DNA of 64,000 nucleotides from Thiosulfatihalobacter marinus (GTDB lineage: Bacteria > Pseudomonadota > Alphaproteobacteria > Rhodobacterales > Rhodobacteraceae): the NCBI RefSeq assembly GCF_016019955.1, contig NZ_JAECRZ010000003.1, positions 170,892 through 234,891 of the forward strand, given 5' to 3'. Shown piece after piece: positions 56,160 to 64,000 of the stretch; position 1 is the stretch's first letter; each line of letters opens with the position of its first letter. The position numbers and the translations under genes were made by a program. The notes beneath the pieces were generated by a model. The model made no database searches. It was not told the DNA's origin and worked only from the letters and a program-made list of their open reading frames with translations.

Positions 56160-58610
56160 CTATGCCCGTACCCGCTCTGCGCCGGGATCATACATCGGGC
56201 GCAGCGAAACCTCGGCCCGCACCCGTGTCCCCATCACGTCGATCTCGTAATCCGAACCCAGCACATCCGCGGCGCTTTCCCCCTCGCAGGGCACATATCC
56301 CATGCCGATCGCAACACCCAAAGTGTGCCCGTAATTGCCCGAGCTCAGATAGCCCACGATCTCGCCATCCCGGATCACCGGCTCGTTGTGATACAAAAGC
56401 GGCTCGGGATCGGTCAGCCGGAACTGCACCATCCGCGCCTTCGGTCCGGTTTCCCTGCGGGCCAGCACCGCTGCCCTGCCGATGAAATCCGCCTTGTCGG
56501 TCTTCACCGCAAAGCCCAGCCCGGCGTCGATCACATGATCCTCGCAGGTGATGTCATGTCCGAAATGCCGAAACCCTTTTTCGATGCGGCAACTGTCCAT
56601 CATGTGCATCCCGCACAGCTTCAGCCCGATCTCCTGTCCGGCCTGCATCAGTGTTTCAAACGCGTGCCCGGCCATGTCGGACGAAACATACAGCTCCCAG
56701 CCCAGCTCGCCCACGTAAGACACCCGATGCGCCCGCGCCAAACCCATGCCAAGCTCGATCTCCTGCGCCGTGCCAAACGGGTTCACCGCATTGGAAAAAT
56801 CATTGGGTGACACTTTCGCCATCAGCGCCCGCGCATTCGGCCCCATCACCGCCAACACGCCTTCGCCCGCCGTCACATCGGTGATCACCACACGGAAATC
56901 GCCCACGTGACGCTGCATCCAGACCTGATCCGCCTGCCGCGTCGCCGCCGGTGTCACCACCAGATAGGCCGTTTCCGACAGCCGCGTCACCGTGACATCC
57001 GCCTCGATCCCGCCGCGCGCATTCAGGAACTGCGTATAGACGATCTTGCCCACCGGCACCGAGAAATCCCCGCCGCCGACGTAATTCAGAAACGCCTCGG
57101 CATCCGGCCCCTCGACCCGGATCTTGCCGAAAGACGACATGTCATACATGCCCACATTCCCGCGCACCGCGCGATGCTCGGCAGCGGCATTGTCAAACCA
57201 GTTTTGCCGTTTCCAGCTATAGCGATACTCCCGCGCCTGCCCTTCATCGGCAAACCAGTTCGCCCGCTCCCACCCGGCGATCTCGCCGAACACGGCACCG
57301 TTTTCCTTCAGATGATGATGGAACGGCGTGCGCCGTACCCCGCGCGCCGTGGCTTTCTGGCGATAGGGAAAATGGTCCGCGTACAAAAGCCCCAACGTTT
57401 CTTTGGATCGTTCGTACAGGTAGGTCTTGTTGCCCTGAAACGGCTGCATCCGCCCTACATCCACATCGCCCAGATCAAACGGCTTTGCCCCATCCTCCAT
57501 CCATTGCGCCAGCGCCATGCCGGCGCCGCCCGCCGACTGGATGCCGATCGAATTGAACCCGGCGGCCACCCACACATTGTCCATCTCGGGCGCCAGCCCA
57601 AGGTGATAGGCATCATCCGGCGTGAAACTCTCCGGTCCGTTGAAGAACGTATGAATCCCCGCCGTCCCCAGCATCGGCATCCGGTTCACCGCCCATTCAA
57701 GGATCGGCTCGAAATGGTCGAAATCCTCGGGCAGCTGGTCAAACTCGAACGCCTCGGGAATGCCATTCATCGCCCAGGGCTTGGCATTGGGCTCAAACGC
57801 CCCCAGCATCATCTTGCCGGCGTCTTCCTTGTAATAGGCGCATTCATCCGGCACCCGCAGCACCGGCATCTGGCTTAGCCCGGCAATCGGTTCGGACACG
57901 ATATAGAAATGCTCACAGGCATGAAGCGGCACGTTCACACCCGCCATCCGGCCCACTTCATGCCCCCACATGCCCGCGCAGTTCACGATCATGTCGCAGG
58001 CGATATGCCCCTGCGCCTTTCCGTCATCGCTGCACCAGTCCACCCCCGTTACCCGGCGGTCCGCGCGCGCGATCCCGGTCACTTTCACGCGCTCCTTCAC
58101 CAGCGCGCCACGCTGGCGCGCACCCTTGGCCAGCGCCAGCGCGATATTGGCCGGGTCGGCCTGCCCATCCGTGGGCAACCACACGCCCCCGGTCACATTC
58201 TCAAGGCTGATATGCTCATAGCGCGCCTTGACCTCGGCGGGCGACAATTCCTCGACCGGCACACCAAAGGCGCGCGCCATCGCCGCATTGCGGTACAATT
58301 CTTCCAGCCGCTCGCCGGTCAGCGCCACCGAAACCGATCCCACCTGCCGCATCCCCGTGGCCACGCCGGTTTCCGCCTCCAGCCCCATGTACAATTCGGC
58401 CGAATAGCGCGCCAGCTTGGTCATGTTGGAACTGGCGCGCAGCTGCCCGATCAGACCGGCGGCGTGCCAGGTCGTACCACTTGTCAGCTGTTTGCGTTCC
58501 AACAGAACCACGTCCTGCCAGCCCAGTTTCGTCAGGTGATAAGCCACCGAACAGCCCACAACGCCACCACCGATGATGACCACACGGGCCTTGCCTGGAA
58601 GATCAGCCAT
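56160..58610 (-). CDS. FAD-dependent folate-linked demethylase, sarcosine-dehydrogenase-like (DMGDH family)
   Basis: 816 aa. DAO domain with FAD motif VVIIGGGVVGCSVAYHL; H49 in TSGTTWHAAG is the histidine that carries covalent FAD in DMGDH/SARDH. An FAO linker and a GcvT/T-protein pair of domains follow (VGMYDMSSFGKIRVEGPDAE, RGGIEADVTVTRL, RIEKGFRHFGHDI). The GcvT half traps formaldehyde on tetrahydrofolate. The RGGIEADVTV loop reads more like SARDH than DMGDH; this distinction is from memory of family sequences. ATG 58610 has AAGGAGGTG. Last gene of an apparent five-gene operon. Confidence 0.87.
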   Translation of the reverse strand: MADLPGKARVVIIGGGVVGCSVAYHLTKLGWQDVVLLERKQLTSGTTWHAAGLIGQLRASSNMTKLARYSAELYMGLEAETGVATGMRQVGSVSVALTGERLEELYRNAAMARAFGVPVEELSPAEVKARYEHISLENVTGGVWLPTDGQADPANIALALAKGARQRGALVKERVKVTGIARADRRVTGVDWCSDDGKAQGHIACDMIVNCAGMWGHEVGRMAGVNVPLHACEHFYIVSEPIAGLSQMPVLRVPDECAYYKEDAGKMMLGAFEPNAKPWAMNGIPEAFEFDQLPEDFDHFEPILEWAVNRMPMLGTAGIHTFFNGPESFTPDDAYHLGLAPEMDNVWVAAGFNSIGIQSAGGAGMALAQWMEDGAKPFDLGDVDVGRMQPFQGNKTYLYERSKETLGLLYADHFPYRQKATARGVRRTPFHHHLKENGAVFGEIAGWERANWFADEGQAREYRYSWKRQNWFDNAAAEHRAVRGNVGMYDMSSFGKIRVEGPDAEAFLNYVGGGDFSVPVGKIVYTQFLNARGGIEADVTVTRLSETAYLVVTPAATRQADQVWMQRHVGDFRVVITDVTAGEGVLAVMGPNARALMAKVSPNDFSNAVNPFGTAQEIELGMGLARAHRVSYVGELGWELYVSSDMAGHAFETLMQAGQEIGLKLCGMHMMDSCRIEKGFRHFGHDITCEDHVIDAGLGFAVKTDKADFIGRAAVLARRETGPKARMVQFRLTDPEPLLYHNEPVIRDGEIVGYLSSGNYGHTLGVAIGMGYVPCEGESAADVLGSDYEIDVMGTRVRAEVSLRPMYDPGAERVRA

Positions 58611-59682
58611 CGCGCACCTCCTTGCCCGGCGGGATCAGAACCAGCTTGCCGGGATATGTCTTGGCCATGAATTCCGCCTGCGCGGCGTGAATGTCGCTCA
58701 GCGGATAGGACCTGGAAACCAGCGGCTTCAGCCGCCCCTCATTGATCAGGCGCGCCAGTTTCTCAAACACGGCCGGCGGCTGATAGGTTGATCCGGCCAG
58801 GGTCAGGTCTTTCAGATAGACCTTGCGCAGATCGATCTCGACAATCGGCCCGGCAATCGCCCCGGCCACGGCATAATGCCCGCCCCGCTTGAGGGCCTCG
58901 ATCAGCCGCGCACAGCCCGGCCCGCCCACAACATCGACAACGCAATCCACGGTCTCGGCGCCCATCCCGGCGTCGCGATCCACGGTTTCGCGCGCACCGG
59001 CGGCGCGTACCGCCGCCGCCTTGGCCGGGGATGTCATGCCGATCACATGCGCACCGCGCAACGCGGCCAGTTCCACCGCCGCCAGGCCAACCCCGCCGGA
59101 TGCCCCCGTGATCAGAACCCGCTTTCGCTCTGCGACCTGCGCGCGATCCAGAAGCGCCTCGGCCGTGCCATAGGCGCAGGGAATCGCGCCGATCTCGATA
59201 TCGCTCAGGGGCGATTCGGTCACATCGAACAGGTCGCGCACCTCAAGACAGCAATACTGCGCGAACGCGCCATCCATCTCCGAGCCGATCACCGTCAGCC
59301 CCACCGGGTCCGCAACGCTCGGGCGCGGCAGGCAAAGCGGCGCGGTCACACGCCGCCCGATCAGGCCCGTGTCCGCCGCGCTGCCAACGGCGACAACCTC
59401 GCCACACAGATCGCCCCCCTGGATCAACGGGAATTTCAGCGCCCCGGACCAGCCGCCATCATCGCCACCGGTCGAGTCGCCCTCGTTCGTGGCACCGGTC
59501 ACATCGTCGGAATACCACCCCAGCCGGGTATTGATGTCGGTGTTGTTCATCCCCGCGGCATGCACGCGGATCAGCGCCTCGCCCGGCTGTGGCGCCGGCA
59601 CCGGCAGGTCATCGCGCCATTGCAACATCTCCGGCCCGCCATGCCCGATCAGCACGACACCGCTCATCCTGTCAGGGATCAT
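58603..59682 (-). CDS. MDR-superfamily quinone oxidoreductase/alcohol dehydrogenase-like protein
   Basis: 359 aa. Medium-chain reductase fold: GroES-like N-domain (HAAGMNNTDINTRLGWYSDD, then FPLIQGGDLCGEVVAVG) and Rossmann domain with VLITGASGGVGLAAVELAAL. The catalytic-zinc ligands of alcohol dehydrogenases are not evident, pointing to a zinc-free quinone-reductase type. It overlaps the DMGDH-like gene by four bases and the SARDH-like gene by eight, so all three are tightly coupled. Role in the pathway unknown. Confidence 0.87.
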   Translation of the reverse strand: MIPDRMSGVVLIGHGGPEMLQWRDDLPVPAPQPGEALIRVHAAGMNNTDINTRLGWYSDDVTGATNEGDSTGGDDGGWSGALKFPLIQGGDLCGEVVAVGSAADTGLIGRRVTAPLCLPRPSVADPVGLTVIGSEMDGAFAQYCCLEVRDLFDVTESPLSDIEIGAIPCAYGTAEALLDRAQVAERKRVLITGASGGVGLAAVELAALRGAHVIGMTSPAKAAAVRAAGARETVDRDAGMGAETVDCVVDVVGGPGCARLIEALKRGGHYAVAGAIAGPIVEIDLRKVYLKDLTLAGSTYQPPAVFEKLARLINEGRLKPLVSRSYPLSDIHAAQAEFMAKTYPGKLVLIPPGKEVRDG

Positions 59683-62132
59683 GCGCGCAGCCTTTCATTC
59701 CCGGGATCCCAAAGCGGCCCGTCCGGCTGCACCACGGCCCGGCACATCTCGCCGTAGATATCCACGTCCAGCTCGGTACCCGGCTCTGCCAGATCGGCCC
59801 GCACCATGCCCAGCGCGATCGACGCATTCACCCTGTAGCCCCAGGCGCCCGAGGTGGTTTCGCCCACGATCTCGTCGCCGTGCCGGATACAGGACATATA
59901 CGGCGCGTCCGCCTCGCCCGCCTCCACGATCAACGTGACAAACCGCTTCTTCACACCCTGCTGTTTCTCGGCCAGGATCGCCGCCTTGCCGGGGAAATCC
60001 TGTGGCTTGTCCAGCTTCACGAACCGATCCAGCCCGCCTTCAAGCAGCGAATAATCCGTGCTCAGGTCGCCCTTCCAGGTGCGATAGCCCTTCTCGATCC
60101 GCAAGCTGTTCAGCGCATACATGCCGAACGGCCTGGCCCCCGCCGCCAGCACCGCATCATAAATTGCGGGCATATCAGCGTTTTCCGCGTGGATTTCCCA
60201 ACCAAGCTCGCCTGCAAATGACAACCGAACCAGCGCCGCCCAACGCCCGGCAACCTCGGTCTCCTGCATACTCAGCCACGACAGCGACAGGTCCGCCGGG
60301 GTCAGCCCCGCCAGCACATCGCGCGATGTCGGGCCGGTCACGATCAGCGTGGACATCCGCGTTGTCCAGTCCTCGAATGTCAGGCGTCCATCCGCGGGCA
60401 AGCGCGATTTCAGCAGCTCGGCATCATGCCACTGCGCGGTTGCGGCCGTGATCAGGATGAAATTGTCCGCCCCTTCGCGCGCCACGGTCATCTCGGTCAG
60501 AATGCGCCCCCTTTCATCGGAGAAATAGATCAACCCGCCACGCCCCAGTTTGGGAAGCGCGCCGGTGATCTGGCCCCGCAGCCATTCATCCGCGCCCTGG
60601 CCCCTGATCTTGAACCGCGAAAATCCGGGCAGGTCCAGCACCCCGCAGGCATCGCGCACCGCCTCGCATTCCTCACGAATGCGTTGCTCCCATGGCCCCG
60701 CGCGGCCCCAGGTATGCGTGGCCTGCTGGCTCACGTCATCGCCCGGTTGCGCGAACCAGTTGGCCCGTTCCCAACCATTATAGGCGCCCATTACCCCGCC
60801 CAGCGCCTTGACGCGGTCATGCACCGGCGACAGCTTCTTGTCGCGCCCGGCGGGCCATTCGTGCCAGGGGAAATGCATGGCGTATTCGTTGCCATACACT
60901 TCCATCCCCTTGGCGTTGCAATAGTCCTGATCGGTGTAATCCGTGTACCGTCGCGGATCGACCGCCCACATGTCCCACTCTGTCGCGCCATCCACGATCC
61001 ACTCGGCCAGCACCTTGCCGGCCCCGCCGCCCTGCGCGATCCCGAACGTAAAGACACAGTTCTCGAACGCGTTCTTCACCCCCGGCATCGGCCCGATCAG
61101 CGGCAGCCCGTCGGGCGCATAGGGGATCGGCCCGTTGATGATCCGGCTTACCCCGGCCTCGCCCGACACAGGCACCCGCTCCATCGCGTCGGCCACGATA
61201 TCGGCAATCCGGTCAAGGTCGTCCGACCACAGCTGAAAGCTGAAATCCTCCGGCATCGGATCGCCCGGATCCACCCAATGCGCGCGGCAATTCGGCTCGT
61301 AAGGGCCGATATTGATGCCGTTCTTCTCCTGCCGCAGATAATAGGACACGTCCACATCGCGCAAAAGCGGCAGCTTGCGCCCGTTTTCCTGCGACCATGA
61401 CTCCAGTTCGGCAATCTGTTCGGTTAGCAGATACTGGTGGCTCATCACCATCATCGGCACCGTGCGCCCGCCATAGGGCTTGAACCATTCGCCCACGCGC
61501 TGCGCATAATATCCGGCGGCGTTCACCACATAGTCACAGGCAATATCGCCCTTCCCGGTATGCACGATCCAGCTGTCATCGGGCTGCTGCGTCACGCCGG
61601 TCGCGGGACAAAAGCGAATGATCTTCGCGCCCATGTCCCGCGCGCCCTTGGCCAAGGCCTGCGTCAGCTGCGCCGGGTCGATATCCCCGTCCGATGGATC
61701 AAACAACGCGCCTTCCAGGTCATGGGTTTCCAGAAACGGATAACGCGCCTGCGCCTCCTGCGGGGTCAGCATCTCCATGCCGATGCCCTGATACCGCCCC
61801 ATCGCACAGGCGCGCCGGAACTCCTGCATCCGCGCCTTGCCATGCGCCAGCCGGATCGATCCGGTCTGATGATAGTTCATCGGGTAATCCACCTCGTCGC
61901 CCAGGCGCGCATAAAGCTCGGTGGAATAGCGCTGCATGTTCATGATCGCCCAGCTGGTGGAAAACGTGGGCACATTGCCCGCAGCGTGCCACGTGCTGCC
62001 GGCCGTCAGCTCGTTCTTTTCCAACAGGACACAATCCGTCCATCCCTTCTTGGCCAGGTGATACAGGCTCGACGCCCCCACCACGCCGCCGCCAATGATC
62101 ACCACACGGGCCTTGCCTGGAAAATCGGCCAT
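59679..62132 (-). CDS. FAD-dependent folate-linked demethylase, dimethylglycine-dehydrogenase-like
   Basis: 817 aa, the same architecture as the 816-aa paralogue two genes on: FAD motif VVIIGGGVVGASSLYHLAKK, flavin-linking H49 in TAGSTWHAAGN, then FAO and GcvT domains. The loop GRILTEMTVAREGADNFILI resembles human DMGDH (GR.Y.ELTV), so dimethylglycine or a related methylamine is the suggested substrate. ATG 62132 has AAGGAG. The N-terminal nine residues MADFPGKAR nearly repeat those of the paralogue, consistent with old duplication. Electrons would pass to ETF or oxygen. Confidence 0.87.
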   Translation of the reverse strand: MADFPGKARVVIIGGGVVGASSLYHLAKKGWTDCVLLEKNELTAGSTWHAAGNVPTFSTSWAIMNMQRYSTELYARLGDEVDYPMNYHQTGSIRLAHGKARMQEFRRACAMGRYQGIGMEMLTPQEAQARYPFLETHDLEGALFDPSDGDIDPAQLTQALAKGARDMGAKIIRFCPATGVTQQPDDSWIVHTGKGDIACDYVVNAAGYYAQRVGEWFKPYGGRTVPMMVMSHQYLLTEQIAELESWSQENGRKLPLLRDVDVSYYLRQEKNGINIGPYEPNCRAHWVDPGDPMPEDFSFQLWSDDLDRIADIVADAMERVPVSGEAGVSRIINGPIPYAPDGLPLIGPMPGVKNAFENCVFTFGIAQGGGAGKVLAEWIVDGATEWDMWAVDPRRYTDYTDQDYCNAKGMEVYGNEYAMHFPWHEWPAGRDKKLSPVHDRVKALGGVMGAYNGWERANWFAQPGDDVSQQATHTWGRAGPWEQRIREECEAVRDACGVLDLPGFSRFKIRGQGADEWLRGQITGALPKLGRGGLIYFSDERGRILTEMTVAREGADNFILITAATAQWHDAELLKSRLPADGRLTFEDWTTRMSTLIVTGPTSRDVLAGLTPADLSLSWLSMQETEVAGRWAALVRLSFAGELGWEIHAENADMPAIYDAVLAAGARPFGMYALNSLRIEKGYRTWKGDLSTDYSLLEGGLDRFVKLDKPQDFPGKAAILAEKQQGVKKRFVTLIVEAGEADAPYMSCIRHGDEIVGETTSGAWGYRVNASIALGMVRADLAEPGTELDVDIYGEMCRAVVQPDGPLWDPGNERLRA

Positions 62133-62143
62133 CTCGCTCTCCT

Positions 62144-62770
62144 TCAGTCCATCAACAACCGGGCCGCCAGCCCGCCGAAAATGATTGCCGTTACCTTGTT
62201 CATCACACCCGACACCCGCCGCAGCGAGGCGCCAAACAGGCCCGCCGCCGCGCCATACCCCGCCGTCACGGCGAATGCCGTCGCCGAAAACATTACCCCC
62301 AGGATCAGGATCTGCTGCCAGACCGGTCCGGCCTGCGCCTGAGTGAATTGCGGCAGAAAGGCCAACACGAACAGCGCCACCTTGGGGTTAAGCATATTGG
62401 TCAGGAACCCCCGGATCGCAGCCCGGCGCAGGCTGGTTGCGCCCTTCGCCTGCCCAATCTCGCCCGGTCCGCGCCACGCCCTGAAAGCCAGGAACAACAG
62501 ATAGGCCGCACCGGCATACCGGATCGCGTCATAGGCCCATGGCATCGCCATCAATGCGGCCGAAATACCGATCGCCGCCAACACCGAATGGCCAAAAGCC
62601 CCAAGCGCTATGCCCGCCGATGCCGCAACGCCACCACGCCAGCCCCCCGATACTCCGCAGGCCGTGGCAAACATCACGTCCGCCCCCGGTGTCAGGTTCA
62701 GCAGCACTCCGGCCGACACGAATGTCAGGATCAGCGCCAGGTCCATGGCCAGCAAGGTGTCCAGCATCAT
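62144..62770 (-). CDS. LysE/RhtB-family exporter
   Basis: 208 aa, six membrane segments. LysE motif LNLTPGADVMFATACGVSGG near residue 26, then GYGAAAGLFG. Such proteins export amino acids or related compounds and are often misannotated as threonine efflux. ATG 62770 (next ATG 62767) has GAGGGGG. It lies 10 nt after the XRE-cupin stop and 11 nt before the DMGDH-like gene, so it may relieve build-up of a methylated amino acid or glycine. Confidence 0.92.
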   Translation of the reverse strand: MMLDTLLAMDLALILTFVSAGVLLNLTPGADVMFATACGVSGGWRGGVAASAGIALGAFGHSVLAAIGISAALMAMPWAYDAIRYAGAAYLLFLAFRAWRGPGEIGQAKGATSLRRAAIRGFLTNMLNPKVALFVLAFLPQFTQAQAGPVWQQILILGVMFSATAFAVTAGYGAAAGLFGASLRRVSGVMNKVTAIIFGGLAARLLMD

Positions 62771-62780
62771 CCGATCCCCC

Positions 62781-63353
62781 TCAATAAACCGGCGGTGCGA
62801 TCACCCAGATCGCCACCGCCGGTTCGTCATAGGGGTTGGCCCAGTGGTGCATCTCGCCCCGAATGCGGAAACTGTCGCCCGGTCCCACCGTGAACCTGTG
62901 CGCACCGATGGTCAGATCCAGCCGGCCCGACACCACATAGCCCAACTCCTGTGTCGGGCGCATCTGCGGCGCCAGCATCCGCGCGCCGGGCTGAAACGTG
63001 GAATGCACCACTTCGAAATCATCGGTCAGATCCGGCGACAACAACTCTTCCAAAAGCCCATCTTCGTCTGATCCCATGCGGCGGCGCGCGCCCGCGCGCA
63101 CCACATGGCCCGCCTCGTCTGACGGGGCCGCCGACTGCCCGAACAGCATCGACATCGGCACGTCCAGGACACGGGCGATCAGGCGCAGATCGGAAATCGA
63201 AGGTTCGGACTTGTCGCGCTCTACCTGGCTCAGCCATCCCACAGACCGCCCCAACTGCGCCGCCATCCCGGCCAGCGTCAACCCGCGGGACTTGCGCAGC
63301 GCCCGGATATCGGCGCCCAAGGTTTCCAGGTTCTCCAGCAGACTGTGCAGCAT
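62781..63353 (-). CDS. XRE-HTH/cupin transcriptional regulator
   Basis: 190 aa from ATG 63353. N-terminal helix-turn-helix (LRKSRGLTLAGMAAQLGRSV, GWLSQVERDKSEPSISDLRL) and C-terminal cupin (GYVVSGRLDLTIGAHRFTVG, PGDSFRIRGEMHHWANP). These PuuR-like proteins usually sense a small amine or its breakdown product. I reject the GTG at 63389 because it falls inside a 23-bp operator candidate; ATG 63353 has GGGGAGCGGGG before it. First gene of the demethylase operon, probably autoregulated. Confidence 0.9.
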   Translation of the reverse strand: MLHSLLENLETLGADIRALRKSRGLTLAGMAAQLGRSVGWLSQVERDKSEPSISDLRLIARVLDVPMSMLFGQSAAPSDEAGHVVRAGARRRMGSDEDGLLEELLSPDLTDDFEVVHSTFQPGARMLAPQMRPTQELGYVVSGRLDLTIGAHRFTVGPGDSFRIRGEMHHWANPYDEPAVAIWVIAPPVY

Positions 63354-63365
63354 CCCCGCTCCCCG

Positions 63366-63388
63366 TGAAAATTCGTAACTGTTTTTCA
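63366..63388 (-). promoter_or_regulatory. Operator candidate 1 of XRE-cupin regulator
   Basis: TGAAAATTC-N8-TTTTTCA, 23 bp, with inverted ends TGAAAA/TTTTCA. It ends 13 bp upstream of the chosen start codon. It is the same pattern as copy 2 at 63405-63427. Confidence 0.65.
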
Positions 63389-63404
63389 CGATGACAGCAG
63401 ATCA

Positions 63405-63427
63405 TGAAAATTCAAAGCGATTTTTCA
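63405..63427 (-). promoter_or_regulatory. Operator candidate 2 of XRE-cupin regulator
   Basis: TGAAAATTC-N8-TTTTTCA, same length and ends as copy 1, 39 bp apart start to start (close to four helical turns, same DNA face). The spacer bases differ, so this is a conserved site, not a simple duplication. Confidence 0.65.
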
Positions 63428-63486
63428 CACCGGCGCGCTGCGCGCCGACGCGACCTGCCCGTTCAGATTTCAATGGAATCGGGCGC

Positions 63487-64000
63487 TCAGCCCATATCGC
63501 CCAGCGCCAGCGTATGCGCGCGCAGCCAGGTCATGAACCCGCGCGGGTCCGTGGACAGCTTGGCCATCTGCTCTTGGGTCAGCGGTTTGCCGACAATCGG
63601 CGCCTGCGGCTTGTTGCAGGACCGCACGATCTCGTGCAGCAGCAGGCCCTGGCGCAGGATCGGCGAAAACTGACAGGCGATCTGGTAGGCGCGCGAATTG
63701 TGCCCCGGGAAAAAGATCGGCACCACCCGAGCACCGGATTTGCGAATCATCTTGGCGGTGAACACGTTCCATTCTCGCTCGACGGGCGGGCCCCACCAAC
63801 TGTCCGACGACATCACCACACCCGACGGGAACAGCGCCACAACGCCGTCTTCGGCCAGATGCGCCATCGCCTTGGCGCGCATCTCCACCATCTTGCGCTG
63901 CGCTTCGGGATCGTGCGGGAACGGCACCGGGATCATGAACGATGTCGCCGCCTCATCCAGCCCGGTCAGCACCGAACGCGTCAGGATGCGGTAATCTTCG
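63487..64000 (-). CDS. Lysophospholipid acyltransferase-like protein (5' end beyond window)
   Basis: The frame is open from 63487 to the right edge (171 codons visible). The visible part has VVALFPSGVVMSSDSWWGPP (the FPEG-like block III of PlsC-type acyltransferases), KMIRKSGARVVPIFFPGHNS and RAYQIACQFSPILRQGLLLH. It resembles the hemolysin-like acyltransferases that act in lipid (for example ornithine-lipid) synthesis. The catalytic HX4D block lies outside the window. It is co-oriented with, and 133 bp upstream of, the XRE-cupin gene. Confidence 0.82.
   Translation of the reverse strand, partial: EDYRILTRSVLTGLDEAATSFMIPVPFPHDPEAQRKMVEMRAKAMAHLAEDGVVALFPSGVVMSSDSWWGPPVEREWNVFTAKMIRKSGARVVPIFFPGHNSRAYQIACQFSPILRQGLLLHEIVRSCNKPQAPIVGKPLTQEQMAKLSTDPRGFMTWLRAHTLALGDMG

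Overview
The window is a gene-dense, high-GC stretch of alphaproteobacterial chromosome. It most likely comes from a Rhodobacteraceae (Roseobacter-group) organism. This is inferred from the gene content: a ChvE-GguAB sugar transporter with a GbpR regulator, an Agrobacterium-like oxidative uronate cluster, tripartite TRAP and TTT transporters, and paired dimethylglycine-dehydrogenase-like flavoproteins. Frequent ATGA/GTGA stop-start overlaps between genes fit as well. No rRNA, tRNA, insertion sequence, prophage or CRISPR array was recognised.

Layout. (1) 1-7643: aldose uptake and oxidation. The minus-strand operon chvE-gguA-gguB-sugar-acid dehydratase-sugar dehydrogenase (cut by the left edge) faces the LysR gene gbpR. 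(2) 7707-18225: hexuronate catabolism. A minus-strand arm (udh, dctP-dctQ-dctM, an RraA-like putative aldolase, a GntR/FCD regulator, and further on an SDR) faces a plus-strand arm (second GntR/FCD regulator, kdgD, gci-like, gli-like). Together these would take galacturonate or glucuronate through the aldarolactone and 5-dehydro-4-deoxyglucarate to 2-oxoglutarate semialdehyde. (3) 18283-24466: a tripartite tricarboxylate transporter (tctCBA) facing its response regulator and kinase (tctDE). A third gene overlapping tctE encodes a periplasmic binding protein, so the sensor may have three parts. (4) 24664-36615: a LysR gene, then mostly housekeeping or poorly characterised genes (OmpA-domain protein, AhpD-like protein, GNAT, CinA-domain protein, sfsA, map, rsmD, flavoprotein reductase, peroxiredoxin, phhB, GDPD, ridA). 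(5) 36697-41287: type I secretion ABC/MFP pair, then mlaA-mlaC. (6) 41351-48900: class A PBP, glnK-amtB, hemP, aminotransferase, sseA, smpB. (7) 49031-56059: a dnaE2 that ends before the usual OB-fold, RNA-modification enzymes, a SGNH hydrolase and rarD. (8) 56160-63427: an apparent five-gene operon, XRE-cupin regulator / LysE exporter / DMGDH-like / MDR reductase / SARDH-like, with two near-identical operator candidates beside the regulator's start. An acyltransferase runs off the right edge.

The catabolic modules share design features. Each of the three solute-binding-protein genes (chvE, dctP, tctC) is followed 14-17 nt after its stop by a strong intercistronic hairpin. Short TACAA-containing AT-rich motifs recur in the control regions of the uronate cluster. 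Both sugar pathways would end at 2-oxoglutarate semialdehyde, but no dehydrogenase for it lies in the window. The observations most worth following are the TctDE-binding-protein triad, the OB-less orphan DnaE2, the DMGDH/MDR/SARDH operon with its duplicated operator, and the RraA-like protein in the uronate operon.
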